From assembly GCA_015179025.1 (NCBI GenBank), contig WHUX01000245.1, positions 1 to 64,000 on the forward strand: DNA of 64,000 nucleotides. The letters run 5' to 3'. Of the stretch, positions 58,957-64,000 are shown in pieces. Each line of letters begins with the position of its first letter. Within the stretch, counting starts at the first letter, position 1. The notes under the pieces are model-generated. The model did not search any database. It was not told where the DNA came from and saw only the letters and a list, made by a program, of their open reading frames with translations. The translations under genes were made by a program, and so were the position numbers. Origin of the DNA: Terfezia claveryi (Eukaryota > Ascomycota > Pezizomycetes > Pezizales > Pezizaceae).

Positions 58957-60059
58957 CTTATAGTAGCTATTATTGTTGGGCTGCTTATATAGACTCCTTT
59001 CAGTAACAATATAGAAATCAATAATATAGGCTAGTTGTTGGATATATCCATAGTATTATTAGGACTAGTAAGTTTAGTACTTTACTAGCTAGTTTAGTTG
59101 GTACTGCCTAGTACTTCATGGGTAGTACTAGCTAGATCATGAAAAGGGATGCAAGTTTTTCTAACTAATTTATAATAGTATGAAACCTAATACTACTTCT
59201 CTAAGCCTACTATAGTTGTTGTGACAATATGTACATATATTTCTCTCCTACAGTATAGTAGGTATCATTATTGTTCTTATAATACTAGGAAAACTAGTAA
59301 ATAAGAGCCCTTGTCTATATCTTTGCTCTTTTTTTTTTTGTGTAAGCCTAGGCACAAGATGAGATATCTTGAGACATTTTGATAAATATTTTGAAATGTT
59401 TCGTAATACTTTAATAAAAGTTTGGAGACAGTCTCAAGACTTTTTGTTAGTAGTGGCAAAAATTTTTCAGTAGCTATAAACATATTTTTTTATTGGTTGC
59501 GACTTGTATTGTAACCAGTATTATGATATATAATTAGTTGTAATCAGTATCTCAATATATAAGTTAGCTGGTTAGCACAATGCTCTCATATCTTAATATT
59601 ATTTGGTACTAAATATAGTTTAATAAAAATATCTATTCCTTTTCCTTCTTATTCTTATTCTCCACCTTCTCTACTTATTTTCTATATATTTCTCTTCTAC
59701 AGCTAAAATTGTCAACTTCATTACCAATAATAAACCAAATCTCTATATCGGCTGCTCATATACTAGATAAATATATTATAGCTTTGGTAGGGTGCTATAC
59801 TATACTGTAAGACTCATATACTATTAGCAAAACTATTTGATCATAGAATCTTAGTAGTTATGTATATACCCAAAAGATATTAATTCGAAAGATATAGGAA
59901 TATATTGAAAGTAAGTATATTATCTACTGTATATATTACATAAGAGGGGAGTAGACTATAGAAGCAAAATTTACTACTTCTAGTTTAGTGCTACAACATT
60001 TTTGATAGTGACATCTTTTGCTCTCAACCAGTCAAGAAGAAGAAATACAATAACTGGAA
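58957..60059. other. Unassigned DNA with short repeats and a tRNA-like relic
   Basis: 59513-59570 holds two ~32-bp tandem units (TTGTAACCAGTATTATGATA and variant). 59562-59625 resembles a tRNA-Met-like sequence (TAGCTGGTTAGCACAATG, CTCATA, GGTACTAAAT), perhaps the head of a SINE. Nothing else recognised. Confidence 0.35.
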
Positions 60060-60872
60060 TAGCTAGCAAAATCTTAAAGTACTATAACAACTGAGTAGAC
60101 TCTATTCAATATTTTAGCACAAGAGAAAACAGCAAGTACAAGAAAACAAGTGAACCAATTTGATAATAAGGTGTTATGCGAGTATATATCTTCTTTTCTA
60201 ATTAATACTAATGCTTCTTTATCTGTTGTTCAAAATTCTAGTTTTCAAGAGTTACTTCAATATTGCAATCCTATTGCAATTATAATATCTAGATGTACTA
60301 TATCTTGTAATATTATGAGTTTATATTTTAAACTATTACTTTGCATTCAGAATATGCTATAAGAGTTTATAGTTATTTATGCAAGTAGGCTTAGTATTAT
60401 TTTGGATACATAGAGTTTATCTACTCAAATATTATTTTTAGAGATTACTATACATTTTATTGAACCTGTTATTTTGAAGTTTTAGTTATTATTATTAGGT
60501 TTTGAATATTTGGAGGGAAGTCATTCTGCACAAGCTTTAGGTCAGGTTTTTATTACTTGTTTGCAAAACTTTTATGTAGCAGGAGCTATTCATACTGTTA
60601 TAGCTAACTCTGGATCTGTTAATACTATTATGTTTTAAAGGTTAGAAAGAGAAGGTCATTTGTTAGGATTTAAACAAGATAATGCATATATTTAATATAT
60701 AGGTCATATTATTAATTTGGCAATATAGATACTATTGAAAACTATTCATACAACTCTAGTATAGGATGAAGTAAATCTGGCTAATAATAAAGATAATAAA
60801 GACTTTAAAAATTAACTAGAAGAAACTCAACTAGTCATCAGGAACAAATTTAGTTTGCTTTACATGTCTCAG
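60060..60872 (+). pseudogene. hAT-family transposase relic
   Basis: One frame with about eight stops. The readable parts follow the hAT order: ISSFLINTNASLSVVQNSSF then QELLQYCNP, IILDT-stop-SLSTQILFLEI (the DxWTS region), LLLGFEYLEGSHSAQALG, TVIANSGSVNTIMF (the TDNASNN region) and YIGHIINLAI (C.AHI.NL). The C-terminal dimerisation domain is absent: coding similarity stops at about 60872 where base composition changes. It could be an autonomous relative of the element at 54634, but I found no shared ends. Confidence 0.72.
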
Positions 60873-61590
60873 GCGCTATAGGCGCCCAATAGGAAACTAA
60901 CAATCTGGTAGCCTGCCCTCGTGACCTCTATTCTCCTGACGCCGTACTCCCTGAGTCCTTTTATCCTGACGCCTTCTCTGCACTGGATGCCAGGTGTTCT
61001 GCTTCCCTGCCTCAGGATGCCAGGTGTCTAATATCTGCCCGTCCGAATGCCTGGTGTCTGCCACCCTTCTCTCCGGATGCCATGTGTCTAATCTGCCCTT
61101 CCTAGGCGTTCTATGTCCACCCTCTCTGTCCCCGGTTGCAGGACTTTCATTTTCCCTCGCTGGACGCCAAGTATCTACCTTCTCTGCCCCAAGGCCTAAG
61201 GCATTCGGATGTCCCTCTATTGCCCTCCGGCGGTCCCTCCTTTCTTCTACTCTTATTTCTGCCTTGCATTCTATCCTCGCGCACTGCACCTTTTTACGTC
61301 CCATGCCATACTCACTTCGTAATCTATATTCCGTTCCCCTTTTCTGCAAAGAATGTATCCATTTCCGTACCTCCATAATCCGCCATAAACCTCATGCCGC
61401 CCCATATATAAATCATACTATTCTAACATACAATGCCCAAAGAACACACACCCTGAAAAAAATAAATCCTACCCTGCCCTGAAAATTTCCTCCTGAAACC
61501 TCTCCGCTGACAAATATTCCCACCCCTGCAGTCCCTTATAATCCCTATATAACCCTCCCCAAGCCAACAACAAAAAAGCAAAATAAAATA
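60873..61590 (-). other. GC-richer region with a repetitive 159-codon frame
   Basis: On the minus strand a frame from 61376 to 60897 encodes a polar, Arg-rich product with a reiterated DTWHPE motif (DTWRP, DTWHPE, DTRHS, DTWHPE, NTWHP). The DNA unit GGATGCCAGGTGTCT recurs at uneven spacing from about 60985 to 61170. It may be a minisatellite rather than a gene. A promoter-like segment (CTATATAACCC at 61545-61555) follows on the plus strand. Confidence 0.35.
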
Positions 61591-61591
61591 A

Positions 61592-61672
61592 ATGTCTACG
61601 ACCCTGTTCCCTGTCCTACTCGTCCCCCTATTACTCACTGTCACCCACTACTATGTATACATTCACCCCTAA
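61592..61672 (+). CDS. Possible 26-residue membrane micropeptide
   Basis: ATG 61592 to TAA 61670-61672. The product starts MSTTLFPVLLVPLLLTVTHY and is one hydrophobic helix. A TATATAA box (61546-61552) lies 40 bp upstream and an A-rich, CAACAAAAAA-type leader precedes the ATG, as in many fungal 5' leaders. It overlaps the 3' end of the minus-strand DUF6532-like gene by 32 bp. An alternative is the first exon of a longer gene (GTATAC...CTAAT...CAG nearby), but that intron would be only 33 bases. Low certainty. Confidence 0.25.
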   Translation: MSTTLFPVLLVPLLLTVTHYYVYIHP

Positions 61673-63548
61673 TCTTCTTCTTCCCAGGCCCGTCTTCCTC
61701 CGTACCCCTATATTCCTTCTGCCCACTTGGCATACCTTCCCCTTCCTCCGCATCCTCTGCATCCTCCTCCTCCTCTGCCCTGTAATCATTCCTGGCATTA
61801 CTGTTCCCTTCAACACTGTCTTCCTCTTCCTCCTCAATACGTGTTGGGTCGTTGCCCTCCCAAATGTCCTCCTCGGTCGTACTTCCAGTGTCATCCTCTT
61901 TTCTTCCTCCCTGGAACAAGTCAATACCCGCCTTCCTCAGATCCGCTGTGAGTTTTCTCGAGAACTCTGCAACCTCCTCTGCGTCCACCTCATACGGCTT
62001 ATCCTGCTGCCACCTCACCTTCTTCCCGCTATGTACTCCCTTCCTCACTATCTCAGACTGTGTGACCTTCACAATCATGTCTTGCACGCTTGTCGGGTAT
62101 AGCCGCCATTGTTCAAGCAGCCTCTTATAGACATCTGCCACCCATCAGCAATCTCGATCAGTCTAATATCCACTGCACCATCACGTACCACTGCAATTGA
62201 GATAGCTAAACTCAGCCACGAGTTGACACTCCCCACTCTCCCAGCCGCTGAGTGCATGGTACAAGGCGGTGAAGATAAAGCAGATGAAAGCACCACTAAT
62301 GCGCTTAATGAATGTTGAGTCGATATTGCCGAGTTTCTTTTTTCCATTGAAATACTGAAGATAGATTAGGTCAACCCCTTCCTGGGCGCGAAACCGATAC
62401 CCACAACTCTAGATGATTACACTATATCAGCCTTTTAATGTGCCCTAGCAGATCACAATATATACTTTCCGAAGACTCTCTGCACACGTAAACCGATCTC
62501 GTTTTAACAACCGCCCGACATGGTTCTGGATGTATTCCTTGGACGTATTCCGGTCAAATTGATACAAGAATGCAATGTTCTTCTTTGCCTCTGATACCAG
62601 GTGTGATCGTGTCCGCGATTGAACACTCCTGAGCTTTGTGCATACTGTCAGTACAAACATCGGCGTAAATACGATATTGTTGCTTACATATGCATCAATC
62701 TTGTTGTCACGACTATGATCGTGCTGATGGTGTCTTTCCGCTTCTCACCACACCTCGGCGAGGATGTCTTCCGTACGCTGAGGATCTGGGAATGGCTCCT
62801 CAAACAGTGTAATGTACTCTATCCTGTTGCCTGCTGATTCTGTCATGTCTCGTAGAACTCCTGGGAACTGTGTGATTGACCGGGTTCGCTTTTTGGTTTT
62901 CGCAACCTCCGCCGTGCTGATCCTAGAAGGGGTACCATCAACCTGCCCCATCGGAGGCCTCATAGACATTGGGGATTCCAGGGGTCCCGTCGGTGATGAA
63001 ACACCATTCCAATTTGAAAACAAACTCCTGAGGGGGGATCCATCTGGTGTGTCTCCAGATCGAGCCCTGTGAGCGCCCTAATACCAATCAGCAATGTTTC
63101 CAATTACTCCGAAGGGATAAGTAAATACAGTTGGTGTGCGAAGTATTTGAGGTGTTCCTGGTGTGGTGCGACATTTTTGGGATCCTATTGCAGACCGTCA
63201 GAGATTGTTTTTCATAGGGTCACTAGATTCACAAGGTTCCATACGTATCCTCATTAGTGAGTTTCCTGCTCGTTTCCGCGGGGTCACTGGTGTCATTGCT
63301 GGTCCCTCTGCTGGTGGCTCGGTTTCTCTAACAGACCCTGTTGTGTTGGGGATTTCCCCGGAACAGGAATTGACTGCTGCTGCTCCGGAAGAAAACTTAA
63401 TCACTGCACTGAACTGTGAGGACGCAACCGGACCCGTACTATCTCCATCCGCTGTGGTTGTCTCCTGTCGCAGGTCATGTGTTGAAGCAGGACGTTTGAG
63501 ATTAGGCACAGCCTTCTCTTTTCCCTTACTCTTCTTTCCACGAGGCAT
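61641..63548 (-). CDS. DUF6532-like protein, six exons
   Basis: Likely host gene. Proposed exons (minus): 63548-63245, 63184-63129, 63077-62749, 62682-62466, 62408-62189, 62134-61641; 540 codons including the stop. Introns of 60, 51, 66, 57 and 54 bases have GT...AG ends, and most have a CTGAY branch motif. The start MPRGKKSKGKEKAVPNLKRP is basic and perhaps nuclear. The middle to end fits DUF6532: LFEEPFPDPQRTEDILAEVW, TKLRSVQSRTRSHLVSEAK, EGVDLIYLQYFNGKKKLG, CFIFTALYHALSGWESG, YKRLLEQWRLYPTSV. The C-terminus is strongly acidic. Function unknown. Weak point: intron 3 has an AAG acceptor; if it is not spliced, the TGA after ILAEVW (about 62745-62747) would be a nonsense mutation. The protein family call is from memory of its pattern. 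Confidence 0.6.
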
Positions 63549-64000
63549 TAATTTCTTCTTGTCGTACACCAGAAGAGAGATTTGGTAGCAGAATATGTCT
63601 TCCTGGTGTACACAGAGGGAAATTTTGTACCACTAACGGAGAGTTGTACTTAGGGTAGGACAGGAGGACTTGTTAGATTTCGTGTAGGGACGAGAAAGAG
63701 ACCTTTTATGTCACCAATGTTCCGCACTGTAGTATCATGTGGGTACAGCAACTCCAATCTGATTACCGCATCTAGCCAATCTATCCGTACTCACAGAGGC
63801 TGATGTCTTACATTCCTTCTGCACCCACATGCAACATATATCAAAACCGTGCTAATCTAAACCATCATAACTCCAACCTTAATGACAAATGAAACAAGAG
63901 ATCTAACCGCAACTCACAAATTCCATCACAGCCTTAGCCACCTTTTCACGATCCATCAGACCCTTCGCTCTCGCTCTCAAAATGGAAATAAGGGATCCCC
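63549..64000. other. Upstream region of the DUF6532-like gene
   Basis: Probable leader and promoter. No gene recognised. The composition is more balanced than in the transposon block. Confidence 0.4.

Noticed and set aside
61653..62102. 149-codon plus-strand frame rich in Leu and Pro
   Set aside because: It is antisense to the acidic last exon of the minus-strand gene; Glu codons read backwards give Leu/Pro.

Overview
The window looks like a transposon-dense, AT-rich heterochromatic block of a filamentous ascomycete (Pezizomycotina; inference). The reasons are chromodomain-bearing Ty3/gypsy elements, Ty1/copia, hAT, PIF/Harbinger and Plavaka-like elements nested in each other, and decay by C-to-T/G-to-A transitions that turn Trp, Gln and Arg codons into stops without breaking the frame. 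That pattern is the signature of repeat-induced point mutation (RIP). A GC-richer edge at about 60.9-64 kb holds the one likely host gene, a six-exon minus-strand gene with short fungal introns resembling DUF6532 proteins.

Layout. 1-5826: gypsy element A (chromovirus, + strand), inserted into the RNase H end of a copia element whose tail and LTR follow (5827-~6371). ~6.5-10.3 kb: a Plavaka/CACTA-like transposase relic split by a 1.8-kb foldback element (7540-9351). 10.3-13.3 kb: degenerate tandem repeats. 13290-32886: a four-level nest. Gypsy B (+) is interrupted in its RT by copia C (16645-29635). The 3' LTR of C is interrupted by an inverted-repeat element D (21595-29182). D is interrupted by gypsy E (22506-29021, minus strand), a deletion derivative that keeps gag and integrase but has lost RT and RNase H. 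32.9-37.9 kb: unassigned AT-rich DNA with minisatellites. 37.9-49.6 kb: two copies of an unrecognised dispersed element G. Copy 1 is split by a PIF/Harbinger element (39133-41749) with convergent transposase and Myb-like ORFs. Copy 2 is split by gypsy F (42911-48974, minus, GC-rich, little RIP).

51152-58956: gypsy H (minus), an old heavily mutated relative of F. It carries a solo LTR of the copia C family (53061-53569) and an 864-bp palindromic hAT-type miniature element (54634-55497). ~60.06-60.87 kb: a hAT transposase relic. 60.9-64 kb: GC-richer DNA with a repeat-containing reading frame, a possible micropeptide, and the DUF6532-like gene.

Most genes here are broken transposon genes and form no pathway. 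Target-site duplications and element-to-element comparison fix the insertion order: B before C before D before E; H before the solo LTR and the hAT element; G before Harbinger and F. All coordinates, alignments and repeat boundaries were worked out by eye, so boundaries marked approximate may be off by tens of bases.
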